Assembly (NCBI GenBank): GCA_016288755.1
Contig: JAEELE010000064.1
Span: 1 to 39,725 of the forward strand
DNA length: 39,725 bases
Source of the DNA: Oscillospiraceae bacterium
GTDB lineage: Bacteria > Bacillota > Clostridia > Oscillospirales > Ruminococcaceae
Reading direction: 5' to 3'
Part shown: piece by piece, positions 16,473-25,595 of the stretch
Layout: each line of letters opens with the position of its first letter
Numbering within the stretch: the first letter of the stretch is position 1
Position numbers and translations under genes: made by a program
The notes under the pieces: generated by a model
Database searches by the model: none
What the model was told of the DNA's origin: nothing
The model's input: only the letters and a program-made list of their open reading frames with translations

Positions 16473-16611
16473 AATTGTACGCTCCTTTTCATTCACAGAT
16501 TATCATTGCGGTTGATCGTTCGTTGTGTCACAGCCGGAGGTCAGGGTGAATGCGGGGTATTGCATACGGGCATGCAGCCCGGGATTGTCGCGGACGTGTC
16601 ATGCTGCGGGA
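16473..16611. other. 139-base gap inside the operon, no gene seen
   Basis: Between the IMP cyclohydrolase and zinc-ribbon genes. It holds a short hairpin GGGC-TGCAT-GCCC but no T-run and no convincing promoter; a lone GATAAT box on the minus strand lacks a good -35. Confidence 0.6.
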
Positions 16612-17343
16612 TCAGGTCTCCGAGGGCTTCGCGCCGTGGCGGTTGACGATCTTGCTGTAGACCTTGCCCTCCTCGGGGTCGATATAGCGGACGAACAGCG
16701 AGACGCGGTTGTCGGCGTTCAGGCTGCTCCACAGCAGATCGGTGAAGCCGTCGATGTCATCGGGGATCGAGACGAGCTTGGGCTCGCCGACAAAGCTCGG
16801 CAGCGGATTGCCGTCGCCGACATAGGTGTGGATGAAGTGCCCCTGCCCCGCGATCGGGTTCTCATAGGTGAAGGTGAAGCGCTGGCAGGAGGACGGGTCG
16901 CCCTCTGCGCTCTTGAGGATCGACAGCGCATAGTTGAAGCTGTTCTTCTCGCAGCGGACGATGCCGGAGATTCTGGGCGTATAGTTCGGCGCATCCGGCT
17001 CGAATTTGCGCGCGCGCAGACCCTGCTCGAACGTGAACTGGTGGTCCATCGCCTCATAGATCGTGTCGGTCTGGTCGCCGTTCGTAACGATGGTCTTGTT
17101 GCCGAGCACGCGCACCGGCGCATAGATGATCAGCGAGGGGTCGGTGCACTTGGATTCGTCAAATGCCTGCGTGCGGATGCCGGTCCCGTCCTGCACAAAG
17201 ATGCGGTTGCGGGAATTCTCGCTTCTGCCCATGATGAAATAGGCGATGACGGCATATCTGCCGTTTGCCGAGCGCCCGAGAATGATGCCGCGCCCGGGGT
17301 AGCTGTTGCCCTGAAGCTCCTGTGCCAGTGAGATCATTGCCAT
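16612..17343 (-). CDS. purO: IMP cyclohydrolase, PurO-type
   Basis: Closes FAICAR to IMP, the last step of de novo purine synthesis. The 243-residue protein is of the IMP cyclohydrolase family first known from archaea (PurO, PF07826), unrelated to the MGS-like half of bacterial PurH. The opening NSYPGRGIILGRSANG is the recognisable signature; NGDQTDTIYEAM and PNYTPRISGIV follow as in the family. The start at 17343 (MAMISLAQEL) has AGGAGG eight bases upstream. It pairs functionally with the stand-alone AICAR formyltransferase at 12390-13574, so the bifunctional PurH is replaced here by two proteins. Confidence 0.9.
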   Translation of the reverse strand: MAMISLAQELQGNSYPGRGIILGRSANGRYAVIAYFIMGRSENSRNRIFVQDGTGIRTQAFDESKCTDPSLIIYAPVRVLGNKTIVTNGDQTDTIYEAMDHQFTFEQGLRARKFEPDAPNYTPRISGIVRCEKNSFNYALSILKSAEGDPSSCQRFTFTYENPIAGQGHFIHTYVGDGNPLPSFVGEPKLVSIPDDIDGFTDLLWSSLNADNRVSLFVRYIDPEEGKVYSKIVNRHGAKPSET

Positions 17344-17377
17344 AATCTTGTCCTCCTGTTTGTTGTTTGATAGAGGG

Positions 17378-18097
17378 TCATTGCTTATGTTCCAGCAGCG
17401 CGCAGATCTCCGTCTGCCCCGCCGCCTTAGCATACTGTGCCGCAGCCCTGCGCTGTGCCGGTGTCCCGCAATCCGCGTCCAGCAGCAGCGCGGTCATGTG
17501 CGTGTCGCCGAGGTCGGTGTAATCCGCCGCGATGCGCTTGAAGCCCCTGCGCAGGAATGCCGCCGCAGCCTCCGAGCCTCCGAGCTGCATCAGGAAAATC
17601 GCCGCGGATGCCTTGTATTCAAAGGTTTTCAGTCCGTTTTCAAAGATGCCCTCCGCATCGGCGCGGACCTCCGCCGTGTGCTGCAAAAGCGCGTACAGCG
17701 CCTCGATATCGTCGTGATAGTCGTATTTTTTGCGCGGTGCGACTGTGATCTGCCCGACGGACGAGGGCAGATGCAGCGCGGCCGTTTTCTCAAAGGGGTA
17801 ATCCCCGATCTCATGCAGATGCGCCGGGAAAACGGCCTCTTTGATCCGATAGCAGCCCGTGAAGGCGCAGAAGCCGAGGCACTCCAGCGATTCCGGCAGC
17901 GTGACCGCAGTCAGACCGCGGCATTCCCCGAATGCGAGCTCCCCGATCTCCGTCACGGTGTCGGGGAAGGTGACCGATGTGAGCGTATCACAGCGGAAAA
18001 ATGCGCCGTTTCCGATCGCGGTCACACCCTCGGGAATGACCGCGTCGGTCTCGTCCTGCGCATGGAGCAGCACGCCGTTTTCGATCTGCAGCGGCAT
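17378..18097 (-). CDS. Leucine-rich repeat (BspA-type) protein
   Basis: 239 residues. Residues ~20-110 hold about four LRR_5/BspA-type repeats (VTAIGNGAFFRCDTLTSVTF; VTEIGELAFGECRGLTAVTL; LECLGFCAFTGC). The remaining half is helical and closes with an ankyrin-like helix pair (AAQYAKAAGQTEICALLEHK). No signal peptide, so it is probably intracellular. I choose the ATG at 18097 because AGGAGG lies eight bases before it; the GTG at 18106 overlaps that ribosome binding site. It begins 12 bases after the membrane protein gene. BspA-like repeats bind proteins; the partner is unknown. Confidence 0.82.
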   Translation of the reverse strand: MPLQIENGVLLHAQDETDAVIPEGVTAIGNGAFFRCDTLTSVTFPDTVTEIGELAFGECRGLTAVTLPESLECLGFCAFTGCYRIKEAVFPAHLHEIGDYPFEKTAALHLPSSVGQITVAPRKKYDYHDDIEALYALLQHTAEVRADAEGIFENGLKTFEYKASAAIFLMQLGGSEAAAAFLRRGFKRIAADYTDLGDTHMTALLLDADCGTPAQRRAAAQYAKAAGQTEICALLEHKQ

Positions 18098-18109
18098 CGG
18101 GAACACCTC

Positions 18110-19618
18110 CTACGGAATCTGATAAATGCTGTAGGACGGGGTGCCGTCGGGGCGATGCAGCGTTTCGGTCAGAATACAGCGCTGCCGGATGCTGTCGATC
18201 GCATTGAGCACCTCTGCGTCCGCAAAGCCCGGCACAGACTGCGATTCCGCATCTGCCCAGACGATGAAATAATGCCCCGGTTCCGCCGCGACCGTTTCGT
18301 CAACGACCTGCTGCGGCGTCCTGGCGCCGAGATTGCCGGAGAGAAACAGGTCGTAGTATCTGTCATAGCGGTCAAAGGGGATATTGTAGAATGCGCCGAG
18401 CGTATCGGCGATGTGATATTCGGAAATTGTATCGCGGCGTGCCTCGAGATAGGGCAGCAGACCGTCCTGAAAGCGGCTTTCCAGATCGGCGGCGACCGCT
18501 TTGAAGTCGCCGTTTTCCGGGTACTGCACCGTCCGCGTGTCGGCATAGTAGAGGATTTCGCCGAGCTTGCCGTTGATCATCAGCTGGAAATAGGCTTCCG
18601 CGACTGCATGATCTCCGAGTATCAGACAGCCGGCGGAGAGCAGCACCGCTGTGCCGTACCGTTTCAGCCTGCCTGAATCCGGCAGCCTTCCCGCAGCGAC
18701 TGCGACCGCGAGCATCGACAGCGCGGGCAGCTGCATCGGGCTGTTCCAGATCGGATAGGCGAGCCAGAGCATACATACCCCGGTGATGCCGGGCTCCGGT
18801 GCTCTGAGCAGCAGACAGACAGCGAGCAGCTGCACCGAGCCGATCAGAGCGCTCCTCAGCGCATCCTGCCGATAAGCCTGTGCCGAGACAAAGCTCCCTG
18901 CCGAAAACAGGCAGTGCTCGGCGAAATCTCTGAGGATGCCCTGTGCCGCGAACAGCCCGAGCCAGAAGCCCCAGCATGCCGCATAGCAGAGCACCAGCAC
19001 CGCCGCGTGTGCAAATGCCGTTTTCAGCGGCGTTTTGCTGCGGATCCAATGCAGAAGGAAGCACAGCCCCAGCGACAGCAGACAGAGCGCGCCGGCGTTC
19101 TGCTTTGCGAAGAAGCAAAGCCCGCACAGCAGCGCCGCCGGGATCAGCCAGCCGATGCACGGCTTGTCGCGGTACCGGTAATAGCAGTACAGCGCCGCGA
19201 CCCAGAGCAGCACGCTCATGGAGGTGTAGATCGAGCCCTGCCCGAGCAGCATCGCGGCTGTCCAGAGCGCGACGGGCAAGAACCCCGCGCCGGGCTTTAA
19301 GCGCCTGGCGATCAGATAACAGAACAGCGCGGTCAGCAGAATGAGCAGGGACGCCGCGAGCATTCCCGTGTGCAGCGAACGGCTGAACCGGAAAAACAGG
19401 CTGTAGTAATAGAGCGAGAGCGGCGTCTGCAGCATGCTGAAATCGCGGTAGGGCAGCAGCCCTTCGGTCAGGCATTTTGCCCACTGATACCGGTCCTTGT
19501 AGTCGGGCTGGCAGAAATTGCCTGTCACCCGGAACACCAGTGCCGCGGTCACGCAGAGCAAGCCGATCAGGGTCAGCGCTGCGCCGCAGAGCCGTTTCCG
19601 CCCCTTGCTGTCTGCCAT
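18110..19618 (-). CDS. Polytopic membrane protein, GT-C glycosyltransferase-like
   Basis: 502 residues with about ten hydrophobic helices. After the first helix the extracytoplasmic loop reads DYKDRYQWAKCLTEGLLPYR, then DFSMLQTPLSLYYYSLFF. This acid-rich loop followed by PYRDF and the TP.S motif is the hallmark of the ArnT/PMT-like GT-C family, which transfers sugars from lipid carriers on the outer membrane face. The C-terminal ~140 residues are soluble. The ATG at 19618 lies one base after the purN stop (TGATATG), hence coupled. Acceptor and donor unknown; the GtrB-like enzyme at the head of the operon would be a logical supplier of a polyprenyl-phosphate sugar. Confidence 0.72.
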   Translation of the reverse strand: MADSKGRKRLCGAALTLIGLLCVTAALVFRVTGNFCQPDYKDRYQWAKCLTEGLLPYRDFSMLQTPLSLYYYSLFFRFSRSLHTGMLAASLLILLTALFCYLIARRLKPGAGFLPVALWTAAMLLGQGSIYTSMSVLLWVAALYCYYRYRDKPCIGWLIPAALLCGLCFFAKQNAGALCLLSLGLCFLLHWIRSKTPLKTAFAHAAVLVLCYAACWGFWLGLFAAQGILRDFAEHCLFSAGSFVSAQAYRQDALRSALIGSVQLLAVCLLLRAPEPGITGVCMLWLAYPIWNSPMQLPALSMLAVAVAAGRLPDSGRLKRYGTAVLLSAGCLILGDHAVAEAYFQLMINGKLGEILYYADTRTVQYPENGDFKAVAADLESRFQDGLLPYLEARRDTISEYHIADTLGAFYNIPFDRYDRYYDLFLSGNLGARTPQQVVDETVAAEPGHYFIVWADAESQSVPGFADAEVLNAIDSIRQRCILTETLHRPDGTPSYSIYQIP

Positions 19619-19619
19619 A

Positions 19620-20309
19620 TCACTCGCTGACGGAAACAATATTGTCCTTTACGGTCAGCCTGCCCTCGCAGAAAAGGCGCACCGCCTCGGGCAGCAGATG
19701 CCATTCCGCCTGCTCCATGACGCGCCTCTGCAGCGTCTCCGGGGTGTCGCCCGGCTCGACGGCAACTGCCTTCTGTGAGATGATCGGTCCGCCGTCGCAG
19801 ACCTCGTTGACGAAGTGCACGGTCGCACCGGTGATCTTGACGCCCTTTGCGAGCGCCGCCTCGTGGACATGGAGCCCGTAGAAGCCCTTGCCGCAGAAGC
19901 TCGGGATCAGCGCGGGGTGCACGTTGATGATCTTGTTCGGGTAGGCGCGGCAGACCTTTGCGTCGAGAATGGTCATGAAGCCCGCCTGCACGATCAGGTC
20001 GGCGTATTCCTCATAGAACGCCTCGAGCATTGCCGCGCTGTAGGCTTCGGTCGAGTCAAAATCCTTGCGGCGGAGCACTCGGGTCGGAATGCCCGCGTTT
20101 TTCGCGCGCACGAGCGCATAGGCATCGGGGCGCGAGCTGATGACGCAGGTGATGCGCCCGCAGCCAAGATCGCCGCGCATCTGTGCGTCGATCAGCGCCT
20201 GCAGATTGGTGCCGCCGCCGGAGACCAGCACAATAATATTCTTTGTTTTGGGCGGCTCATTGACATCGCCGGTCCATTCCGCCGCCTGTGCCCGGATCTG
20301 ATCCTCCAT
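19620..20309 (-). CDS. purN: Phosphoribosylglycinamide formyltransferase (GAR transformylase)
   Basis: Third step of purine synthesis: formylates GAR using 10-formyl-THF. The catalytic Asn129, His131 and Asp172 are visible (NVHPALIPSFCGKGFYG; VNEVCDGGPI), as is the phosphate loop VSGGGTNLQALI. At 229 residues it is about 25 longer than most PurN because of a polar N-terminal extension (residues 1-22) before the first strand; RBS AAGGAGG is well placed for this longer start at 20309, and no better start exists inside. It follows the three lipoproteins by 15 bases. Confidence 0.96.
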   Translation of the reverse strand: MEDQIRAQAAEWTGDVNEPPKTKNIIVLVSGGGTNLQALIDAQMRGDLGCGRITCVISSRPDAYALVRAKNAGIPTRVLRRKDFDSTEAYSAAMLEAFYEEYADLIVQAGFMTILDAKVCRAYPNKIINVHPALIPSFCGKGFYGLHVHEAALAKGVKITGATVHFVNEVCDGGPIISQKAVAVEPGDTPETLQRRVMEQAEWHLLPEAVRLFCEGRLTVKDNIVSVSE

Positions 20310-20324
20310 GGGAATCGCCTCCTT

Positions 20325-21212
20325 TTATTGTTTCCTGCGGCTTTCCAGCATCGTCTGCCGCATATCGATCATCGTCGAATAGTCATCGTTCTGGTTTTTT
20401 TCCTGCCACAGTGCCTTGCGCGCTTCGGGGTCGACGGTCTCACCGAGCATGCAGACCTCTCTGAAAAGGAACTCGCTGCTCTCTTCGGTCCGCTGCTTCA
20501 GCGCAAACACATAATTCTGCGGGCCCCATTTGCGGTAATCCGCCAGCGCAGCCTCAAACCACTCCTGATACATGGCGGCATCGGCATCCTCTGTCAGCGA
20601 GATCACGAATGTTTCGTAATACCGATCGTCTTTGACGAGGTCCTCCGGTCTGAGCGTGCAGACCTGAATGCCGGTGTCCGGCTGAAGCATCTCCTTCGCC
20701 AGCTTGCTGGAAAGCTCGTCGTCACTTGCGACACTGACCAGATTGATGCAGCCCGCTATGATAAAGCCGTCCGCACCGTCGGGACCGAGCTGCGGAGAGC
20801 CCTTTTCCGTAAAGGTCAGCGTCGGGAAGTGCGGCTTGAGAATCTGCTCAATGAAACCGTCCGCGAAAACATTGTCGACCTCCCCGTCGACCAGGAGCTG
20901 CATCTCCTCATAATAGTAGTCCTCCTTCGAGGCGTACTCATCCTTGAAATCACTTTTGGCATACGGTGTGATATCCGCGTGTGCGGAGCGCTGCTTTCCG
21001 GTGATGTCGGTATAATCGAGCCGGAATATGTCATACTGAATCCCCGAAACGGCGGTCTTCTCGGTCTCCTCATAACTGTACCGGTAACCGTCGCCGAAGG
21101 AATAGCGGAAATAATCGGGGAAGCGCCCGGCAAGATCGGTGTCCCTGCTGCATCCGGTCAGAAGAAGTGCACCTGCACAGAGAATCGCCGGGATGATACT
21201 GCGTCGTTTCAT
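20325..21212 (-). CDS. Lipoprotein of the tandem three-member family (member 1)
   Basis: 295 residues. The signal peptide ends in the lipobox LLTG-Cys21 (AILCAGALLLTGCSRDTDLA), so it is a membrane-anchored lipoprotein. Directly after it comes FPDYFRYSFGDGYRYSYEET, a segment that recurs in the two neighbours (FPEQFRYCFGG; IDYLRYSLGED). About residue 255, PQNYVFALKQ matches PQNYIFSFAP and PKNYRFCVTR in the paralogues. No enzyme motif is seen. Its ATG overlaps the preceding stop by 4 bases (ATGA). Placed between purM and purN; its link to purine supply is unproven. Confidence 0.82.
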   Translation of the reverse strand: MKRRSIIPAILCAGALLLTGCSRDTDLAGRFPDYFRYSFGDGYRYSYEETEKTAVSGIQYDIFRLDYTDITGKQRSAHADITPYAKSDFKDEYASKEDYYYEEMQLLVDGEVDNVFADGFIEQILKPHFPTLTFTEKGSPQLGPDGADGFIIAGCINLVSVASDDELSSKLAKEMLQPDTGIQVCTLRPEDLVKDDRYYETFVISLTEDADAAMYQEWFEAALADYRKWGPQNYVFALKQRTEESSEFLFREVCMLGETVDPEARKALWQEKNQNDDYSTMIDMRQTMLESRRKQ

Positions 21213-22060
21213 GAATCTGCTCCTGTTGTGATTTGTCTGTTCGGGTACCGCACCCGGAGCTGCTGCTCGAGTGCAGAGACTGCGTCCTCCGCGCTGCCCT
21301 CATAGGGCTTGCCGAGCAGCACGGCGATGCAGAGCGGCTCGGCGTCCGGAGCGGCGTCCGGATTTGCCGGTGCAAACGAAAAGATATAATTCTGCGGACT
21401 GCCCGCACATGCGATATAATCCTGACAGAGCGCCTGCAGCCTTGCGCGGTAATTCGCTGCCGCCTCCGCCGACACCGCGCCGGTCACGCTGACCGACACA
21501 TGCAGCAGGAAAAAGGGATTCTGCGCGAGCGTTTTCAGATCGCAGCCGTAGGCTCTGCACGAGACGCCGAGGCTGTCCGCATCCGCCTGCGAAAGCGTAA
21601 AATATCCCTCGCAGTCCGCCCAGAGCCCGTCAGCGCTGCCGTAAACACTGCTGTTTTCCGTTTCGCTGAACCGGATGCTCCAGTCATCGGCGCGAAACTG
21701 CTCGTCAAAATACTGCGGCAGCAGGCGCTCTGAGAATTCCGCCATAAACGGGATCTGCATGGCGCGCTGATCGAGCGTCAGCAGATCGCGGAAGGCATCG
21801 CGGTCCGCGTCCCGGCGCACGATCTCATACTGACAGCTGCGCTGCGTGCCGTCCGCGTCGGTGTAGTACAGCGACCGGGTCTCGGTGACCGTGCCCGACG
21901 CATCCGCCGAAGCGGCGAGAAGCGTGTTTTCAGCCTGCCCGCCGAAGCAATAGCGGAATTGCTCAGGGAAGCGCTGCGACAGGTCGGCATCCCGCGTTTC
22001 CGCACAGCCTGTCAGCAGAAGCATGCCTGCACAGAGCAGAGCCGGAATTCTTCTGTTCAT
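21209..22060 (-). CDS. Lipoprotein of the tandem three-member family (member 2)
   Basis: 283 residues with lipobox LLTG-Cys19 (ALLCAGMLLLTGCAETRDAD). It shares the signal peptide, the FPEQFRYCFGG start, the YYTDADGTQRSC strand and the late PQNYIFSFAP motif with members 1 and 3, while the middle has diverged widely. The C-terminal region (EDAVSALEQQLRVRYPNRQ) is helical. RBS AGGAG is nine bases before the ATG at 22060. The gene is 36 bases from member 3 and overlaps member 1 by 4 bases. Function unknown; probable tandem duplication and divergence. Confidence 0.82.
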   Translation of the reverse strand: MNRRIPALLCAGMLLLTGCAETRDADLSQRFPEQFRYCFGGQAENTLLAASADASGTVTETRSLYYTDADGTQRSCQYEIVRRDADRDAFRDLLTLDQRAMQIPFMAEFSERLLPQYFDEQFRADDWSIRFSETENSSVYGSADGLWADCEGYFTLSQADADSLGVSCRAYGCDLKTLAQNPFFLLHVSVSVTGAVSAEAAANYRARLQALCQDYIACAGSPQNYIFSFAPANPDAAPDAEPLCIAVLLGKPYEGSAEDAVSALEQQLRVRYPNRQITTGADS

Positions 22061-22096
22061 GCAGTCACACTCCTGTTAGGGCGCGCATCCCCGTAT

Positions 22097-22999
22097 TCAC
22101 TCCGCCGGAGCTGTCTCATATTTCTGATTCAGATGCTCCGCCAGCGCATTCATGAGATTCCACCAGAGATCGACGCTGTCACCGCCGCCGAGCTGCGCTT
22201 CCGCGTTGATCTCTCCGAAGCCCTCCAGCTTTGTCCGTTCAAAGAGGGTATCTGTTCTCTCGACGCCGAATTCTTCGCGGGTGCGTGTGACACAGAAGCG
22301 GTAATTCTTCGGCGCGCCCGTCTCGCGCAGGAAATCAGCGCAGATCTGCTCCGCCTGTTCGGTGAAATGTCTGACATCCGCATCATCCGAGGTGATCTCC
22401 GTCTGAAAGCACAGGATAAAGCTCTCGTCCTGTGCGATGCTTTGCAGACCGGCAGTGCGCACGCAGAGACCGGTCTGCGGGTCAGCTGCCCGTGCCGTCG
22501 GCGCCGGACAGGGAATTTTAGCATCCGTCGGCGCATGATAGAGCCAGCACGATACGTTCACGCCCTGCTCCATCGGAATGCTGATCACATCCGAAAAGCT
22601 GTTGATAAAATAGTATTTAGAGAGGATCCGGTCTGCAAAATCCTGCAGCGCGGCATGCTTTGCCGCGGGGACGGTCAGATGCAGCAGCTGATAATCGTTG
22701 TAATTCTGCTCTGTGGGGTGGTTGACCATCCCCGTGAAAAAATCGTAGGTCGTGTAATGCAGCTCCCGCGGGGCATCCGCGCCCTCCGGCGTATACTGCG
22801 CCGTCCATTCGGAATAGTATTCGCCGTCGGGACCCTGCCGGCTGCGGTCCAGCGTGATCTGACAGTCCTCGCCGAGGCTGTACCGGAGATAATCAATGTA
22901 CGGCGCCTCCCGGAAATCCGGTCCGTAATGATCCTTCGCCGGCTCGCAGCCCGTCAGCAGGAGTGCGCCCGCACAGAGCAAAGCCTGTTTTCTGTTCAT
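22097..22999 (-). CDS. Lipoprotein of the tandem three-member family (member 3)
   Basis: 300 residues with lipobox LLTG-Cys18 (MNRKQALLCAGALLLTGCEP). Downstream are IDYLRYSLGEDCQITLDRSR, which aligns with the FRYSFGDG start of the others, and PKNYRFCVTRTREEFGVERT. It ends in LWWNLMNALAEHLNQKYETA, matching the closing helix of member 2. The start at 22999 is chosen because the signal peptide begins there; a much longer open frame upstream runs antisense over purM. It follows purM by 22 bases. Confidence 0.82.
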   Translation of the reverse strand: MNRKQALLCAGALLLTGCEPAKDHYGPDFREAPYIDYLRYSLGEDCQITLDRSRQGPDGEYYSEWTAQYTPEGADAPRELHYTTYDFFTGMVNHPTEQNYNDYQLLHLTVPAAKHAALQDFADRILSKYYFINSFSDVISIPMEQGVNVSCWLYHAPTDAKIPCPAPTARAADPQTGLCVRTAGLQSIAQDESFILCFQTEITSDDADVRHFTEQAEQICADFLRETGAPKNYRFCVTRTREEFGVERTDTLFERTKLEGFGEINAEAQLGGGDSVDLWWNLMNALAEHLNQKYETAPAE

Positions 23000-23021
23000 G
23001 CAGACGCACTCCCGTCGCTGC

Positions 23022-24068
23022 TCATTCGATGATGACGCCCTCGTCGCTTGCGACCAGCTCGCCGAGGACATAGGCCGTCTCGCCGGCTGCATTGAGGACC
23101 GAGACCGCCTTGTCGGCATCCTCTGCCGCGACGGAGACGATCATGCCGACGCCCATGTTGAAGGTGTTGAACATATCGCGCTCGGGGATATTGCCGGTCT
23201 TTGCGATCAGGTCGAAGATCGGCAGCACGCGCACATCGGCGCGCTTGATATGCGCAGAGATGCCGTCGGGCAGGCTGCGCGGGATATTCTCATAGAATCC
23301 GCCGCCGGTGATGTGCGAGATCGACTTGACCTTCACCTCTTTCAGCAGCTGCATGACCGGCTTGACATAGATCCTTGTCGGGGTGAGCAGGCACTCGCCG
23401 AGCGTCGTGCCGAGGTCGGCGTAGTGGCGCGCGAGATTGCTCTCGTTGACCGCGAACACTCTGCGCACGAGCGAAAAGCCGTTGGAGTGCACGCCGCTCG
23501 AGGCGATCGCGATGAGCACGTCGCCGGGCTTCTGGCTGTCGGGCTTTATGATGTCCTTCTCGTCGACCAGACCGACGGAAAAGCCTGCGAGGTCGTATTC
23601 ATCCTCGGGCATGAGACCCGGGTGCTCCGCGGTCTCGCCGCCGACCAGCGCGCATTCTGCCTGCACGCAGCCCTCTGCGACACCGGAGACGATCGTCGCG
23701 ATCTTCTCGGGGATGTTTTTGCCGCATGCGATATAATCGAGGAAGCACTGGGGCTTCGCACCGCAGCAGATGATGTCATTGACGCACATTGCCACGCAGT
23801 CGATGCCGACGGTGTCATGCTTGTCCATGATGAATGCGAGCTTGATCTTGGTGCCGACGCCGTCCGTGCCGGAGACCAGCACCGGAGACTCCATGCCCTT
23901 GACATTGAGCCGGAAGAGCCCGCCGAAGCCGCCGATGCCCTCCATGACGCCCGCGGTCGCAGTTCTTGCGACATACTGCTTCATCAGGTCAACGGCTCTG
24001 TAGCCTGCGGTGACGTCGACGCCTGCCTTCGCATAGCTCTCAGAAAAACTGTTCTTTGCGTGTCCCAT
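23022..24068 (-). CDS. purM: Phosphoribosylformylglycinamidine cyclo-ligase (AIR synthetase)
   Basis: Fifth step of purine synthesis: ATP-dependent closure of FGAM to AIR. The 348 residues match the family: [14 protein letters not shown] near residue 65, [32 protein letters not shown], and the C-terminal [13 protein letters not shown] and NMGVGMIV. The ATG at 24068 ([10 protein letters not shown]) is fixed by homology to the family N-terminus; no strong Shine-Dalgarno is visible before it, unusual for this operon. Upstream is a 101-base gap carrying heptad-type repeats and a GCTGCG..CGCAGC hairpin, so its expression may differ from purF. Confidence 0.96.
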   Translation of the reverse strand: MGHAKNSFSESYAKAGVDVTAGYRAVDLMKQYVARTATAGVMEGIGGFGGLFRLNVKGMESPVLVSGTDGVGTKIKLAFIMDKHDTVGIDCVAMCVNDIICCGAKPQCFLDYIACGKNIPEKIATIVSGVAEGCVQAECALVGGETAEHPGLMPEDEYDLAGFSVGLVDEKDIIKPDSQKPGDVLIAIASSGVHSNGFSLVRRVFAVNESNLARHYADLGTTLGECLLTPTRIYVKPVMQLLKEVKVKSISHITGGGFYENIPRSLPDGISAHIKRADVRVLPIFDLIAKTGNIPERDMFNTFNMGVGMIVSVAAEDADKAVSVLNAAGETAYVLGELVASDEGVIIE

Positions 24069-24169
24069 AGTGATCGTAAGTGCGGATGCGGAATGCGGAA
24101 CCGGTCTGCATTCTGCGAATGCCGCTGCTCCCTTCTGATGATTTTGTTTGCTGCGTATCCGCGCAGCGG
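24069..24169. repeat. Heptad-type repeat and hairpins between purF and purM
   Basis: Tandem 7-mers GCGGATG, CGGAATG, CGGAACC (24082-24102) are followed by GCATTCT-GCG-AATGC, a small hairpin related to the GGAATGC variant of the heptad family. Near purF the minus strand has GCTGCG-CGGATA-CGCAGC followed by AAAC, hence not a standard terminator. Confidence 0.6.
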
Positions 24170-25570
24170 TTACTCTTCTCCCGTGAAGCAATAGGTGCAG
24201 AGGCTGTCGGGGTCAATGCCGACTGCCGTCTTGACATCCGCGAGCAGATGATATTTCAGCGAGGTGAAATTCAGCCGTCTCGCGATCTCGTCGACCATTG
24301 CGTGATAGCGCTCGGTATTGTCGGTGCAGTAGTCGCTGAGATAGCGGTCGTCACCGTCGAAATCGCGCACGACCTGTCTTGCGATGAGGTCGAGGTCGGA
24401 TTTGCCCGGTGAGAAGTTCAGATACTTGCAGCCGAACATCGAGGGCGGCGAAGCCGAGCGAATATGCACCTGCTCTGCGCCGTTTTGATAGAGAAATGCG
24501 ACCGTGTTGCGCATCTGCGTGCCGCGGACGACCGAATCGTCGAGGAACAGCAGCTTTTTGCCGCGGATGAGCTGCTCGACCGGGATCAGCTTCATGTGTG
24601 CGGTCAGATCGCGCACGGACTGCTTTGCCGGCGTGAAGCTGCGCACCCATGTCGGGGTATACTTGATGAACGGGCGCGCGAAGCGGATGCCGCTCTCGTT
24701 GGCGTAGCCGATCGCGTGTCCGTTGCCCGATTCGGGAATGCCCGCCACATAGTCGACGTCGATGCCCTTGTCGCGCTTTGCGAGCAGTGCGCCGCAGTTG
24801 TTGCGCATGATCTCGACATTCACGCCCTCATAGCAGGAGGTCGTGTAGCCGTAATAGATCCACAGGAAGACGCAGATCTTCATTTTCCCGTTCGCCGGCA
24901 TGACCGTCTCGCAGGTCTCCGGCGTGAAGAAGACGATCTCGCCCGGGCCCAGATCGCGCAGATAGCGGTAGCCGAGATTCATGTAGGAGAACGACTCGAA
25001 GGCGGCGCAGTAGGCGCCCTCCTTGTGCCCGAGAATGATCGGCGTTCTGCCCATGCGGTCTCTGGCGGCATAGATGCCGTCCTTCGTCATGAGCAGCAGC
25101 GTCATCGAGCCGTCGATCTGCTCCTGCGCATAGCGGATGCCCGCGGGGATCGTGTCGCACTGATCGATCAGTGCCGCGACCAGTTCGCTGGGGTTGACCG
25201 CGCCGCCGCTCTGCTCGCTGAAGTGACCGCCCTTCGAGATGATATCCTCGACGAGCGCCGCCGTGTTGTTGATGCGCCCGACGGTGGTCAGCGCATAGCT
25301 GCCCAGATGCGAACGCACCAGAATCGGCTGCGGATCGGTGTCGCTGATGCAGCCAATGCCCATGTTGCCGTTCATTTCGATGAAGTCATCGGAGAATTTC
25401 GTGCGGAAGGGCGCGTTTTCGATGTTGTGGATGGCGCGCTGGAAGCCATTTTCGCTGTCCAGCACCACCATGCCGCCGCGTCTTGCGCCCAGATGTGTGT
25501 GATAATCGATGCCAAAGTAGAGATCCGCCGTGCAGTCCTCGCGGGACGCCGCGCCGAATAAACCACCCAT
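24170..25570 (-). CDS. purF: Amidophosphoribosyltransferase homologue with degenerate glutaminase site
   Basis: Resembles PurF, which makes phosphoribosylamine from PRPP and glutamine. The 466-residue chain keeps the C-terminal phosphoribosyltransferase domain: PRPP motif [12 protein letters not shown] (342-352), [19 protein letters not shown], and cysteines 233, 381, 458 and 461 in the positions that bind the [4Fe-4S] cluster in the B. subtilis type. The N-terminal Ntn domain is altered. It begins MGGLFGAAS instead of M-Cys-Gly, so the nucleophilic Cys is missing, and the usual GHTRYST loop reads GIGCISDTD. Nearest cysteine is Cys13. RBS GGAGG is six bases before the ATG at 25570; purC lies 25 bases upstream. 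It may use ammonia or a partner, or be a regulatory paralogue. Confidence 0.88.
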   Translation of the reverse strand: MGGLFGAASREDCTADLYFGIDYHTHLGARRGGMVVLDSENGFQRAIHNIENAPFRTKFSDDFIEMNGNMGIGCISDTDPQPILVRSHLGSYALTTVGRINNTAALVEDIISKGGHFSEQSGGAVNPSELVAALIDQCDTIPAGIRYAQEQIDGSMTLLLMTKDGIYAARDRMGRTPIILGHKEGAYCAAFESFSYMNLGYRYLRDLGPGEIVFFTPETCETVMPANGKMKICVFLWIYYGYTTSCYEGVNVEIMRNNCGALLAKRDKGIDVDYVAGIPESGNGHAIGYANESGIRFARPFIKYTPTWVRSFTPAKQSVRDLTAHMKLIPVEQLIRGKKLLFLDDSVVRGTQMRNTVAFLYQNGAEQVHIRSASPPSMFGCKYLNFSPGKSDLDLIARQVVRDFDGDDRYLSDYCTDNTERYHAMVDEIARRLNFTSLKYHLLADVKTAVGIDPDSLCTYCFTGEE

Positions 25571-25595
25571 AAAGCTCCTCCGTATTTTTGAATTG

